Assembly: GCA_034440575.1 (NCBI GenBank)
Contig: JAOTOL010001661.1
Coordinates: 1,332,001 to 1,396,000, forward strand
Length of the DNA stretch: 64,000 nt
Reading direction: 5' to 3'
Source of the DNA: Imbricaverruca yamaguchii
Taxonomy: Eukaryota; Arthropoda; Thecostraca; Neoverrucidae
The translations under genes and the position numbers were made by a program. Below are positions 34,136 to 47,000 of this stretch, one piece after another (the first letter of the stretch is position 1; each line of letters starts with the position of its first letter). The notes beneath the pieces are model-generated. The model was not told the DNA's origin and searched no databases. It saw only the letters and a program-made list of their open reading frames with translations.

Positions 34136-36990
34136 AGATGACTGCGACCATTCTGCATGCAATGGTCTGTAACTTAGCATGTACTACTGCTGCGATTAAC
34201 ATGCTTTGGTATGCAACATGCACCAGCCCACAACATTGCACATGTATTTGATATCATACATATTCAGATTAAGACACTGCAGGCTGGGCAGAAGGCTTTT
34301 CTGTGCCAAGGTGAGCCAGTACAATTTATTATAACACCATCACACATCAACACAATTTATCTGTTAGCTTGAAGTCTCCTAGACATGTGAGGAGGTCACA
34401 TTTGGTAGTACTGTGGGGCATTACCACAATGCTGAGCTTAGCTTACATGTCTGCAATATAGCATGCTTGATTTCATGCTCTGAGGCCTTCTATTTTGTGA
34501 ATTGCATAGGGCCATCAATTTAGGTTAGACAACTCAATGTGCAGGATAGTTAAATGTCAGAACTTTTCCAGTGAAAAGGATGATGCCTCCTGGTGATACA
34601 GTCAAAATTCCCTCATTGCATTCATTTTAAAATCAGGTGGATAATATTTCTTTAGGCCCAAAAATCTTAGTTTTAAATTATATGTCATGCTGTAAAGGGG
34701 GCAGTCAACATCAGTGAACCAATTTGCTTTAGTTTCAATGGTGTAGTGAAAATATGGCTGACATGCTAGGGGCACCGGGACTCATTCGCAAATATGTGAT
34801 CGCGACATCCTTTTTGTGACCCAGCATCAATACCTTGGGTCGGTTTATGTCGCTCTCAGCTTGTTTGACATATAGAGTCGTTACTCGTACGCCGAATGGT
34901 CGCGGAGCCAGAAGTCTAAACAGTCAGTGAGATTTGCCTATGATAGGTTCAATAAAAGAGGTAGTTTTGCAGATAAGAATGTAAAAGGTAAGCTGATCTA
35001 GTCGGAACATCCATGCTGTAAACGGGTGGGGAACGCAGCAGCCACTGATAACGATAGTTGAGGAAGTTCTCAGATTAAGTATCTTGCCAAATAATTCTGA
35101 TGAATCCTATCACTGTTTCGCCACATTAATCGTGCTATATCATCGCCAAAGCTATATCATCAGGCTGATGACACATCTGGAAGTTTGTCCTCATTTCATC
35201 TGATTGGCCTGCCTTCCCAACTGTGTTATGCTGATCTGTTAATTGTTGCATCGACCAACAGCTCAGCAGTGAAGCAGAAAAGAGAATGATCATAAATACC
35301 GAGGGAGGCTTGCTGCGCCACCAATCCCGTTTTCCAATTATCAGCAAGTCGTGCATAAATATGCCGATTCCTCTAAGTCTAGAAATGCATGATTTGGAGA
35401 ACATTGCTCCAAAGTGACCTGCTCACAACTGCCCAAGTTCTGAAGTTTGTTTTAATTACACATATTTTTAGCAAATTTCTCGGCAGTCAGTCACACAAAG
35501 AGGATCGTCTGATAACGATGAACACAGTTAGATTCAGAATGTCGTTTTTGAGGTGGTACCACACCAGTTAAATATCACGATTTTTGTGTGTAGATTTTGG
35601 CCTATCTCGAAAAAAGGTGTCTTAAATGGTTATATTGAGCCATAATTTTGAGGAAGTCGCTCAACAGGGGATGCAGGGCATTGTCAACACCTGATGCTGA
35701 TTCACACAATTTCAGAGTAGAGCATGCTTTGCACAATCTCCTGTTTGTCCTTTCAAAGCCCTTTTTGAGCATGGTTCCTGAGTATAGGCACACTTGGAAG
35801 GGTATTGGCAGATAGGAATCCTTCAACCAAGAACAAAGCAAACATTCAGTACTAGAGAACAAGGAATTGGATAGTATGCTTATAATTTTGGATATCTCTA
35901 CTGGATAGGAGCAGTGGATTGTCATGACTAAAGATGATAGAAGCTATACCTCAACAAGGTCTGGGTGTGCTGTAGCTTTTCCAGAACCTTTGGGAACGTC
36001 TGCTACCCTAATCACAGTTGCTGGACCATGGGTGGGGATACATGGGGAGGGTGGAGACATGACTAGAGATCCATGGTGGGTCTGGGTCCGACCCTCTCCT
36101 GGTTTGGTTAGGTATCTCCAGCCCTGGGTGGAGACGGCCCCTAATGACACATTACTTATGTTCCCCATGATCTGGCTGTCATGGAGATCAATTCATTTTT
36201 TTCCACAGATAGAGCATGTGGTGGTGGGGTATGGCTGCTGCAACTATACTTTTAGTGAAAATTGTGAAATATTTTGGCAATGTCAGCAGTGTGGTGCTGT
36301 CAGTTTTTCTGCACCAACGTTTCCGTGATACTCGGGCAGTGGCCAGCCCGTCCTACCTCAGACATCGTTGACAGCAAAACCGGCGGGATTATGTAATCCA
36401 CGCGAGACCAGTCGACGTGAGATTGGTGACCCTATTTGACTCAGCAGTCGTAAACGAACCCAGTGCTCTTCCAGAGGTACTTTTGGTAGCTATGCATGCT
36501 CCTCACCTGCTGCTGCCAGCATAATGCCCTACATTAGCAGAGTAATTTGTAAAGTCTTTGATATGGAAATGGAAGGACCTGATGACAAACTGCAGACTGC
36601 CAGCTGAGTTTTGTCGGTGTGGATGTGTAGCACAGGGAGGTGAAGTAACTACTTGTTTCAGGTATATTATCAAAATTGTGCACTTCAGTTTTGGACTAAA
36701 TGTTGGGTGGTGGCAACTGTGGTGCTATTTTTGGTGCGGCATACGTGCTATTGTATCCATGCAATGAATATGAATAGCTTCTGCTGCTGCAAGTGTTCAA
36801 GTTCAAAGTTGTGCCATTCACGAATTGCAGAGTTGTCCACGCTGGCAGCAACTCTCACTGGCTTGTTAGGTGTAACAATATGGTGTGTTGTACGCGAACA
36901 TGGTTGCCGGGGTCTACTACAGCATATGGTATAACGGCGACAGTAATTCACATCTCGCATGATGTCCTGTTTGTTCGGTTCCACCTTGAA
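34136..36990. other. Intergenic DNA, no gene seen
   Basis: I found no exon. Several open frames of 60-130 codons lack motifs. The p190 5' UTR exon could be here, but I cannot see it. Confidence 0.4.
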
Positions 36991-36995
36991 GCTGC

Positions 36996-37021
36996 TGCGG
37001 CCTGGTGGGTTGTCGTGTAGC
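36996..37021. repeat. Stray fragment of the 81 bp exon-1 repeat
   Basis: GCGGCCTGGTGGGTTGTCGT followed by GTAGCA matches part of the 81 bp unit whose array starts 384 bp further on. A LINE end lies between them. Confidence 0.6.
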
Positions 37022-37049
37022 AATGCGTAGGGCATGCCTCTGCGACACA

Positions 37050-37400
37050 CAGTTGCATGCTGACTGGTGATGACCGGCCTTTATGCCCACGGTGTTCTGA
37101 CCCGCTTACTGCTTATCATGTTTTAATAGGCGGTTTATTCTTGGAACCTTTACGATACCAGATTTTAGGACGTGTAAACAGCGACACTTCGCGTATGCTG
37201 CTCAACGATGACTCCGAGGTCGTATCTTCCGGGGACATTTTTACCTCCCTTCGACAAGCAAGTTTTGATGTTATTTATCGTCGTCCCTAAATATTATGCT
37301 TTACTGACTACTGCAGGAACATAGCAGATTGCCTATAAACACAGTTGTGGGCGCAAAATTACCCTGACAGTCGACGCGCCCCTAAACACAAATTGATCAT
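37050..37400 (+). mobile_element. 5'-truncated LINE: C-terminus of a reverse-transcriptase ORF plus 3' UTR
   Basis: Codons 37057-37290 read DDRPLCPRCSDPLTAYHVLI, then GGLFLEPLRYQILGRVNSD, ending FTSLRQASFDVIYRRP and a stop. The CPRC...LTxxHxL pattern is the zinc-knuckle-like end of ORF2 in Jockey/I-type non-LTR elements. About 110 bp of 3' UTR follows, with GGGCGCAAAATTACCCTGAC and GTCGACGCGCCCCTAAACAC and a short ATC-rich end at 37404, where the exon-1 minisatellite begins. The 5' part is missing, as usual for LINE copies. Confidence 0.75.
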
Positions 37401-37404
37401 CATC

Positions 37405-37695
37405 GTGTAGCAACACGTCTGAAGGTCGTCCCGCCGGCAGAGGTGTGGCCTGGTGGTGTTGTCGTGTAGCGCAGCTGCTGCAGCCGTGTAGCAGCACGTC
37501 TGAAGGCCGTCCCGCCGGCAGAGGTGTGGCCTGGTGGGGTTGTCGTGTAGCGCAGCTGCTGCAGCCGTGTAGCAGCACGTCTGAAGGCCGTTCCGCCGGC
37601 AGAGGTGTGGCCTGGTGGGGTTGTCGTGTAGCGCAGCTGCTGCAGCCGTGTAGCAGCACGTCTAAAGGCCTTTCCGCCGGCAGAGGTGTGGCCGG
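37405..37695. repeat. 81 bp minisatellite abutting p190 exon 1 (3.6 copies)
   Basis: Units start at 37405, 37486, 37567 and 37648. Each contains CGTCTGAAGGCCGTCCCGCC, GGCAGAGGTGTGGCCTGGTG and GCGCAGCTGCTGCAGCC. The last unit is cut 28 bp before the ATG. Each copy has CAG acceptor-like sites (CCGCCGGCAG, GCTGCTGCAG), one of which could serve a spliced 5' UTR. Confidence 0.9.
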
Positions 37696-37722
37696 TGCGC
37701 CCGGGGGCGTGGTCGGAGCGCC

Positions 37723-37920
37723 ATGGCGGCCGCCACCCTGCAGCGCGTCATGCACCGCAAGCCAGAGCTGGGCCGCACGTTCAACGTGGCCGTGGTCGGC
37801 CTGAGCGGCACCGAGCGCGACAAGGGCGCCGTCGGCATCGGCAAGTCGTGCCTCTGCAACCGCTTCGTGCGCAACACCGCCGACGAGTACTACACCGAGC
37901 ACATCTCCGTGCTCAGCCAG
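37723..37920 (+). CDS. ARHGAP35: p190 RhoGAP coding exon 1
   Basis: The ATG is in a strong context (GCGCCATGG). The exon encodes residues 1-66, including [18 protein letters not shown] and [18 protein letters not shown], the GTPase P-loop with the family-specific insertion. It ends LSQ at CAG/GTACGT, phase 0. I chose this start because it aligns with the family N-terminus and the 5' sequence is a minisatellite. Confidence 0.95.
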
Positions 37921-38036
37921 GTACGTGTCGGGTAGCGCTGACCACACAGGCGCCAGAATGCGGTGCTTTCGCTCCTGTTGGGCTGCTGGCGACCATAGAT
38001 GTGTAGCTTGCCCGTAGATGTGGAAATCGGTGCAAG

Positions 38037-38074
<38 letters not shown>

Positions 38075-41000
38075 TCAAGCCATTCGGTGGCACTATTGCG
38101 CCTGGTCGCCCTGTCGTCAGGCGATTTGGTGGTGCTGTTGGTACCCTGCCCTGCTGGCGTACCGTGGTCGCCCTGTCGTCAGGCGATTTGGTGGTGCTGT
38201 TGGTACCCTGCCCTGCTGGCGTGCCGTGGTCGCCCGCCCGCGTGCCGGAGCCGGGCGGAGGCGGCGCGCGGCGCGGTACCATATCAAGCGCTGAGTGTTG
38301 CAATCGAAGCTGATTCTGGCCAAATTGAATCCTGACATAAAACGCTTCGAGCATAGCAGGCAGTCCGTCAGGCGGGCGGAGAAGATTGGACCATATTCGG
38401 CCGTCGCGATGTCGTGCAGGCGCATGCATCTGAAGAAGCAATAGTAGATGCTAGTGCAGGCACTAGCATCTACTAGCACCCTGTGAGCTAGCGATGGGCA
38501 CGAAGTTGAAAAGATACATAGTAGTGTTTGCCAAAAGTGTTCGAATTGTGAGATGTTCTGCCGGCACATCAGTAAACATAGATAATGCACACCTTAACAT
38601 TAATATTTGGCACTGCATATGTTGACACCTGCGTCTGAACTCGGCTCATTTCTTCTCATCAGCTCGCTATCCGCCTGCTATTGTATGGAGATAATATCAA
38701 CACTCCGATGCTGGTAGATACGATTTCGTTATGCAACTATCCCACAGCTACGTCGAGATTAGCGCAATAATGTCACTGGTGCCCTTGATTCGGCTTGATA
38801 TTTGGCAGTGTGATTCTTATGTCCGGGTAAGCTGCCAGTATATTTTCAAATATTGCTGTTCCTCCCGGCAGTCACATTATTTGGTACAAGGAGCTGACAA
38901 CTCTGTGCTTCCTTATACTGCGTGGGAAGCAGGGCGATATTCCCCCTTCAGTACTGATTATGGAAGTATCGTATGCGATGTTGCAGGACGTATTGGTATG
39001 CCCATATTTCATTTTGAGTAGGTTAGGTAGTGAGCAACTTGAGAACGAAGTCGAGTCCGAGTGGCCGGCCGGCGGCCACTGTTTGCTGGCGCTGATGTCC
39101 ACGCTGTCAGACAGCTATTTCTTACTGGAGGCACACGAGACTGTGCGACACGACCGGTGTGAGGCGGTGGGCGGTTTGTGTGGGACGTGGAGCGCAGTGC
39201 CATGGCAGGGCTGGCGCGGGCAGATTATCGCAAGGTGTCCGGTGGTGAACTTCAGTGCCGAGCGCTGCCGGCGCAGATAGCGGCGAGCGAACTGTTAGGA
39301 TGCTGGCGTGGACGACGTAAAATCTAACCGAGGGGAAATCAGTACAAATTTAGTGATCAGTCATACAGTCATAAAGTGTTTAGCCTTAATAATAGCCATA
39401 GGTGTCCATCTGGGTTATGCCTGCAAGGGCCGTAATACTATATATAAATACTACCGGCCTGGACAAAAGAATACTCCCCATAACATCCTACACACCTACC
39501 AATACCTACACCTTTACCTACATATATTCACTCGATCCTGCGTAACACACGCATGAATCGAGTGCCCCATGGATAATTTTCAAACTACACCCATGCCTGT
39601 TTAAAGAGGCCTGTACCATGTACATATACTAGCATTAATCTCACCCCACGCACTTCTACTTGGATGGCGGACAACAGACTCAACAACAAGATTCTTCCAC
39701 CTAAGCAATTTGTCCGCCCAATTTTGTAATACATTCAATAGGGGACTGCCCACAACATCAGCAGGCAGCCTATTCTATTGATCCACTGAAAGCTTGTTGT
39801 CCGAACGTTCCAAGTGGGATCGCACATAGGCAAATTACTGTTTCTTTTCATGACTTCCTTACTCGCATACTTCGCACTCCTATTAATGTGTCCCAGCATT
39901 CTGATTGCCTGTCGTCTTTGTACTCCAATATCGCCTGCACTGTCTACCGGCTCCATCCCACGATGTCACGTCCACTTCCTCTGTTGTCTTTGTCTCCTAC
40001 CTGTGTCGCACTGTATTTCCTCTGTCGTCTTTGCCCCCACCTGCGTCGTACTGTACTTCCTCTGTCGTCCTTGTCTCCCACCCAAATCGCATCGTACTGC
40101 TTCTGTCGTCTTTGTCTCCCACCTGTGTTGTACCTTACTTCCTCTGTCGTCTTTGTCTACTCTGCGTCGCACCGTACTTCCTCTGTCGTCTTTGTATTCC
40201 CCATATCTCACCGTGCTGCCTCTGTTGTCTGCACCACCCTGAGTCGCCGTATTGTCTCTGTCGTCTTTGTCCCATCCTGTGTCGCACCGTGTCGTCTCTA
40301 CTGTATGTGTCCCACGTTGTCACACTGTACTGCTGCTATTGTCTGTCTCCCACTCCATGGTGTCCGACCTGTCTTCGCCGCCTCTCCCACTTTGCCGCCA
40401 TATTGACCGATCCGATGGTGGCCAGACTGATTTCAGCGGCCGAGTGGTCAACAACGAGCATTTCATGTACTGGGGCGACGTCTCCAAGGTGTCGGACGAG
40501 GGCGTCCACTTCCAGTTCCAGGTGGTCGAGCAGACCGAGTTCATAGACGACTCGTCGTTCGAGCCATTCAAAGGTGGGTGAGCTGGCGCGGCTGAGATGC
40601 TCCAGTGTCCGCCGGCACGTGTCACATGTCTGCTGGTGACTGTGCTCGGGTTTGCAGTCATGCTGTTACACGCAAGACGTCATACAATGCGTTGACCCCA
40701 TACGAAGGAAGTGCTTGCTTACACTGGAATGTTTTTGCGTTAGGACGGTAAAAATAATTTGCATGTCATTTGCAAGATGGTCGGAGGTGGCACTGAGATC
40801 TTGAGGTCTTGTGACACTCAAGTGCATGCCTAAAATACAAGCACAACCATGTGTGTGTATATTGCTAGAGTAGGTATCACATCAACATAAAAAACTGTCA
40901 ATGATGTAGCCAACGAATTGTGTAACTTCAGCGGTTGCGAATGCCGCCAGCTTTAATTCCATTTGGGTAGTGTTTTACACCCGTAATATTCTAGCACTTT

Positions 41001-44000
41001 GGGATAATTTGCATGATTTCAAAAGCATCCCAAAGTTAAAACAAGGAACACTATTCTCTACTGAGATGGAATATGCAGAAGATCCGTAAGCTCATGGCCG
41101 TAAAAATGATGGCCTCTCTCTTTCGCTACATAGGCCACACACCGAATGACATAATATTAGGACATTGGATGCCAAAAGTTGGAGTAGTAAGGGTACTTGA
41201 ACATATACTTCTGTGAGGCGATTCACGCACCCTGTTCAACGGGAATATGTTTCGTAAACCAGGCAATGTTTTCCATTAAGTTTTCAAAGGGATTTAGTGT
41301 GTTGTCTTTGTGTTTCAGGCACAATATTGTGTGCACATTGGAAGAATGGAGCAAAATTGACATTTCACCATCGTATTTCGCCACAATGTGCAAATAACGC
41401 GACATGTTTGGCCACACGCCGTTGACAATTGTGTTGGGTCGGCGTGACCGAAAACTGACAAATCCAAACATCACTATTGCAGGGGCTCATAGCGCCGAGA
41501 ATGATCAGTATTGCAGGAGCTCATAGCGCCAGGAGTGATCACTACTGCTGGGGCTGATGGTGCCGACAATATTAACTTTCTCAAGTAAGCGTAGTACTTC
41601 TCACGGAATGGCGAAATCTACTTAGTTGAGGGTATCTAGGACAGGTTTAAATTCCCCCGCTGTTGGGCCGCCATGGCTTTGTGGTTGACTTGTGGCAGCT
41701 CCATCAGTCAGTCGGCATCACTGCGAGACGTCACTGTCCACCTACTTTGATCCCTACAGATGCAATATAACAAGTTGAGCACTTGGCTGGGCGTTGGAAT
41801 AGCTGGAGCTCGCATACTTGTGGATTATCTGGTGCCTTTGCGCAAAAACCACCAGTCGAGTGTTATTGCCTGTCTCGTTAGGTCAGCTATAGCGCAGTTT
41901 ATTTGATTTTGAAATTTATTTCTCAATATAGTTGTAACTCAGCATTGGGCCTAAGTTCGTTTCTAACTTCAAACCAGGTCACCCAGACCATTAAGAGTAT
42001 GGTTGAAGAATTGGGCTACTTTTTGCCAAATGCCACCCGCCGTATACACCCAATCGAATGCTGTACAAAGCGCGGTCCAGTAACCTTGCCTGTGCCGCTG
42101 TTCGGGCCTCGACAAGCGTGGCTTTTCCCCGTCGTGTCACCATGCGCCAACAGCAGCGTATTGTAAGTGGCCGGACTCGCTGGTGACGACCGGCCACCGA
42201 CCGGCGGTCGGGCGGCCCGACTCCACGGCCGGCGTCCGTGCTCGGGCGTGAGTGGAGTCGGCTCGCCGGCAATCAATACCCTCACCGACCGCCACTGACC
42301 AGCGTTGCCGGCGTGCGCCAGGTAGGCCGACCTGGCGGTTCGCTGGCGGCCCGTCAGAGGTGCGACCCGGCGCTGTTGTGCCGACAATGAACCACTGCGG
42401 GCGTGACGCACAGTCGCCGCTTCCCACACGCGCCGCTCCAGACTGACCGCACGGAGCCGCCCGGCGAGCGCGCCGCTCCAGGCTGACCGCGCGGAGCCGC
42501 CCGGCGAGCGCGCCGCTCCAGACTGACCGCACGGAGCCGCCGGAGCGCGCCGCGCTGACCGCGCGGCCGCCCGCGATTGACGGAGCCGCCCGGCGAGCGC
42601 GCCGCTCCAGACTGACCTCACGGAGCCGCCCGGCGAGCGCGCCGCTCCAGACTGACCGCACGGAGCCGCCCGGCGAGCGCGCCGCTCCAGACTGACCGCA
42701 CGGAGCCGCCCGGCGAGCGCGCCGCGCCAGATTGACCAGACGGAGCCGCCCGGCGAGCGCGCCGCTCCAGACTGATCTCACGGAGCCGCCCGGCGAGCGC
42801 GCCGCTCCAGACTGACCGCGCGGAGCCGCCCGGCGAGCGCGCTCAGCACCGACTAGTCTGTTTCGTTTTTAATCAAGGCGATCCATGAACGGCGGATGCG
42901 GCCAACGCTCGGTGCAGCCACTTGATGCGAGTTATTTCTCCTTGTGGAGCGCCGACATCGGCATACTCAGAACTGACGACGCGCTGCCCGGCCGCCGGCT
43001 ATTGCTCTGTTGACGCGCCGTCGCGGGGGAGCGACACGCGGTGAGTCTGGCGGAGCTGGCGGACCGGCTGACGCCGGATAGCGACACGAGGTGGGGCGGG
43101 CGGCGCCGCCAGCTGACGCACGCCCTTCTGTCGCAGCCGGCAAGATGGATCCCTACATCAAACGGTGCGCCAACACACGACTGTGTTCGGCCGAGAAGCT
43201 CATGTATATATGCAAAAATCAGCTAGGAATCGAGAAAGAATACGAACAGAAGGTTCTACCGGATGGCAGGTGAGCAGCCGGTGGTGTTTTTTCATTTTTG
43301 TCTTCTCGCTTTTCTGTCTGTCGATTTGTGTACTCTTCTCTTGGCTTCTCACTCATATGACTACCAGGTTACACGTGTAGTATTTTGTGTGCGCTGACTG
43401 GTCGGACAGCGTGTGAGTCAGATGATCGGTATGCCGATATGTGTGTGCCAGCCACAGACGTACTCACTGGCAGACCAGAGACCCGGACACCTGCCTCGGT
43501 TGGGGGTAATTTCCGTGTGTCCTGGGCAAACTGTCTGGTTTTTAGCTATAAGGTGCTGAATCGTAGCACTTAGGGTGGGCGGGGCATGGCCACTCCTTGG
43601 GAATATATTTTTGTCGCGCCACTAATATTAAATGGCATCGTTGCCATGACGAATTTCAACATTCTTGTATGGCCTTCAATATCATGCCTAGCGAAAAAAA
43701 AACTATTATTTTAGCTAGATCAAAGTCAAAGTCAGTAGTCACCAACTTAAGACCCCATCCAATTGATATGGTAGCCTTGATGCGCCGGCTGACGGCCGCG
43801 GTGCGATGACCAACCAGTAACCTCGGAATGCTGGCTTACCCATGGGCCAAACCCATGGGCCCTGACACTTGGCTGCCGGCCACCTGCACCACCAAACCCA
43901 TCGGCCTTAGCCCATGGTTGCCGGCCACTTGCCCCATCAAACCCATGGGCGTTGACCCATGGGTGTCGGCCACCTGCTCCACCAAACCCAGACCGTCAGC

Positions 44001-47000
44001 ACTGGCAGTTCCCGTTAAGTGAACCGTCTCGTGCATGTCAGGCTCACATGCACCTCCAACCAAGTGCGTAATCATAGGGGGCCGATGGGGCTTGGCCTAC
44101 TTCGTCTCGTTCCAGAGAAGCTGATCGATTCCTCTGGAATGTGACGAGTGGGGCTTTTACAGGCGTGGAAGGGCCCTTCTGGAATACTATGATTACATAG
44201 CTACAAACGACTCCTGTATGCCCATTGTGGCTCCTTGGAAACATGGCTAAGGGTGTGGACGGGGTTGGCTGGGTGGGTGGGGAGCGGGAGACAGTGAATG
44301 TGGCTTATGACACTGGGAAGGCCGTAGATTTTCCATCGGAAGCTCCCGGGAGTGCTTCTGACTCTCACTAGACAGATTCATGGTGGATTACCTTGCCATT
44401 TAAAGGGAATTCCCGGCCTCGAGACATGGTTCAGAGTCCGGACTGACTCGGACTCCTCCAAGACCGGCCTGACTAGGAGTCGAATTCATACCGATGGCCT
44501 TTTAAAATCATATTTGGACTCATCAATAAAATGCTGAACTCGGATTGAGATCCTGATCCACTAGTTCAAAGTAAGACGAAGCGGATATGAAGCTCAGAAC
44601 TCAGATTCAAACTAATGGCGGCCTGATGTGGACTTGGACTCAAAATAGTTTTGTTGGACCCATAATTGAATTGCATGTAGAACTCTCAAAATGATCCTGA
44701 TGAATATCTGGGACACATCAGCTTGACCCGATGAACGATGAGATCTGTCCCAAAGTTTGCAGTGCATGGTGCAAAATGCAACTAAAAGCGGGTGACCAGT
44801 TTTGCTTAATGTTGTTTCTAAGCCCTCGCCCCTGCACCGCATTTTGACGTCTTTCCGTAGAGAGGAGGGGTTGCAACCCCATATCGTTTTCAAACGAAGT
44901 GCTAGCGACACGAAACAAGGACCACAATATTGCACGTGCTGCTTTCTCTGGATTGGCACACAATGTTGTATTCCATAAATTGCTGGTTGCGCTGTCAGGA
45001 AAGCTTAAAGGTTCAGTTATTTTCTCGCCAAAAATCGACAATTTTCGCGTTTGACCGTTTTATGGGTAAAAAGAGCAACATACGCACACTTCAAATGCTG
45101 CACGTGTTTTCCCCAGTGCATTTGGATACTAGCGATGTGCGGCATGCTGCATTTCACTCCGTGGATCAACAATCAAATGGGGTCGAATTGTTGACTTCGT
45201 TTTTGGAACCTTGCACTGTTTTGATGATGTTTTCTTGCATACACGAGTTAAATTAACCCCAAGTTGTGTTCAACGTCAAGACTATCCCCAGGAGGACTCG
45301 GAATACGGAAAAAGATGAACTGAGGTGAAGTCGGGCCAGTGGCTTTTGAATGACCGTGACAAGTCAATGACCTATACAAGTACCTTAGCTGAGTTATTCA
45401 TCACACTACCACATGCAGTTTTGAGCTATTCGGGAGGTACACGTGAGATTGGTTGTCGGTAATTCGCGACCTTGACGAAAGCTGCCTGATAACTCAATGG
45501 CCCGGCACAGGTTTCCTGTCATGACGCCACAAATCAGTGACAACGGTGCCGTATTCCCACCCGACACGCTGTAACCTGACGCCGTCTTACTAGTGTAAAG
45601 ATGGTGCCGTATCCACCTGAGCACCGGCGACCTGACACGACCTGTCCTTTGCGTGGGGATGGCAATGATCTCAAATTCTGAAGTGCCTGTCATCTGACCG
45701 GAATCAGGGTCTTCTCAAACTCCCTCGTCACGAGACCTGGGGTAGCGTGCTGTCCTCCACGTTTCGAGTTGCTATTATCCTGAGTGTGCAACCTGATACA
45801 CCACGACCGGCCGTGTTTCTGATCAAAAGTTAGTTGTTGCGTGCGGTCTGAGATGTGGTGCTCGCTGCGAGGTTTATGGCGACGGCTCTCTGTGTCGTGT
45901 TGCTGCGCTGTGCCATCCCACAAGTTTCTGGTGGATGGTTCCCTGCGTCATGTAACTGTGCTTTGCCATCCCACAGGTTTCTGGTGGATGGTTCCCTGCG
46001 TCATGTAACTGTGCTGTGCCATCCCACAGGCTTCTGGTGGATGGTTTCCTGCGTCATGTAACTGTTCTGTGCCATCCCACAAGTTTCTGGTGGATGGTTT
46101 CCTGCGTCATGTAACTGTGCTGTGCCATCCCACAAGTTTCTGGTGGATGGTTTCCTGCGTCATGTAACTGTGCTGTGCCATCCCGCAGGTTTCTGGTGGA
46201 TGGTTTCCTGTGCGTGTTTGACGTGAGCGAAGTATCGGGTCGGCCGCTTTCCCGTCAGGTGGAGTTGACAGTTCAGGTATGTGTCCTGTGCATGAGTATG
46301 CTCATCTCATCGTACGAGTATCCTTCGTTTCTGGTTTATCCGCTACTCGGGTATATCCATTAACTCATATTTAGGCATGGATTTTATGGTAACAAATTAA
46401 GTATGAGTCTCAGAAAGAAGATCAGATTGGGTGTCACGTAACTAATGCACCTTTGTACACTTACAATGTGGCTTCAGCGCCACGGAACTGATCACTATTG
46501 TACACCAAAAGGAGGAGCACTGCCTCTCGAACGCTTACAGTAGTCCTTCGACGTTAACGTTCTTTTGCTAGTGCTTCACATCAAGTACCGAGCGGACGTT
46601 TTCCGTTGACTCGATATGGTGGTTCTCGCGTGCCCTTGGTTCCCTCGGTGTGTCGCCTGCCCTGCCGAGCTAGCTCACCAGCGGCATTGTCTGGCTCAGA
46701 TCCTCAGCAGCCTGATCCGCACCAAGAAGCCGGTGGTGCTGGTCACCACCAAGAACGACGAGGCCAAGGAGTCGCACCTGCGCGAGGCCGAGCGGGTCGC
46801 CAGCCGCAAGGAGTTTAAGGGCAACATTCCGCTGGTGGAGACGTCGTCGCACCACGACGTGAACGTGGAGCTGGCGTTCGTGACGCTGGCGCAGCTGATC
46901 GACCGCAGTCGCGGCCGCGTGCGGATCGCGCCCTACCTGGAGGCGGCTCGGCAGCGGCGCGACGAGCACGACCGCGCCGCCGACTCGTTCCAGGCGCTGG

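Noticed and set aside
38960..39280. GC-rich open frame in intron 1
   Set aside because: Exons 1 and 2 join cleanly in phase 0 with continuous family similarity, leaving no room for an extra exon.
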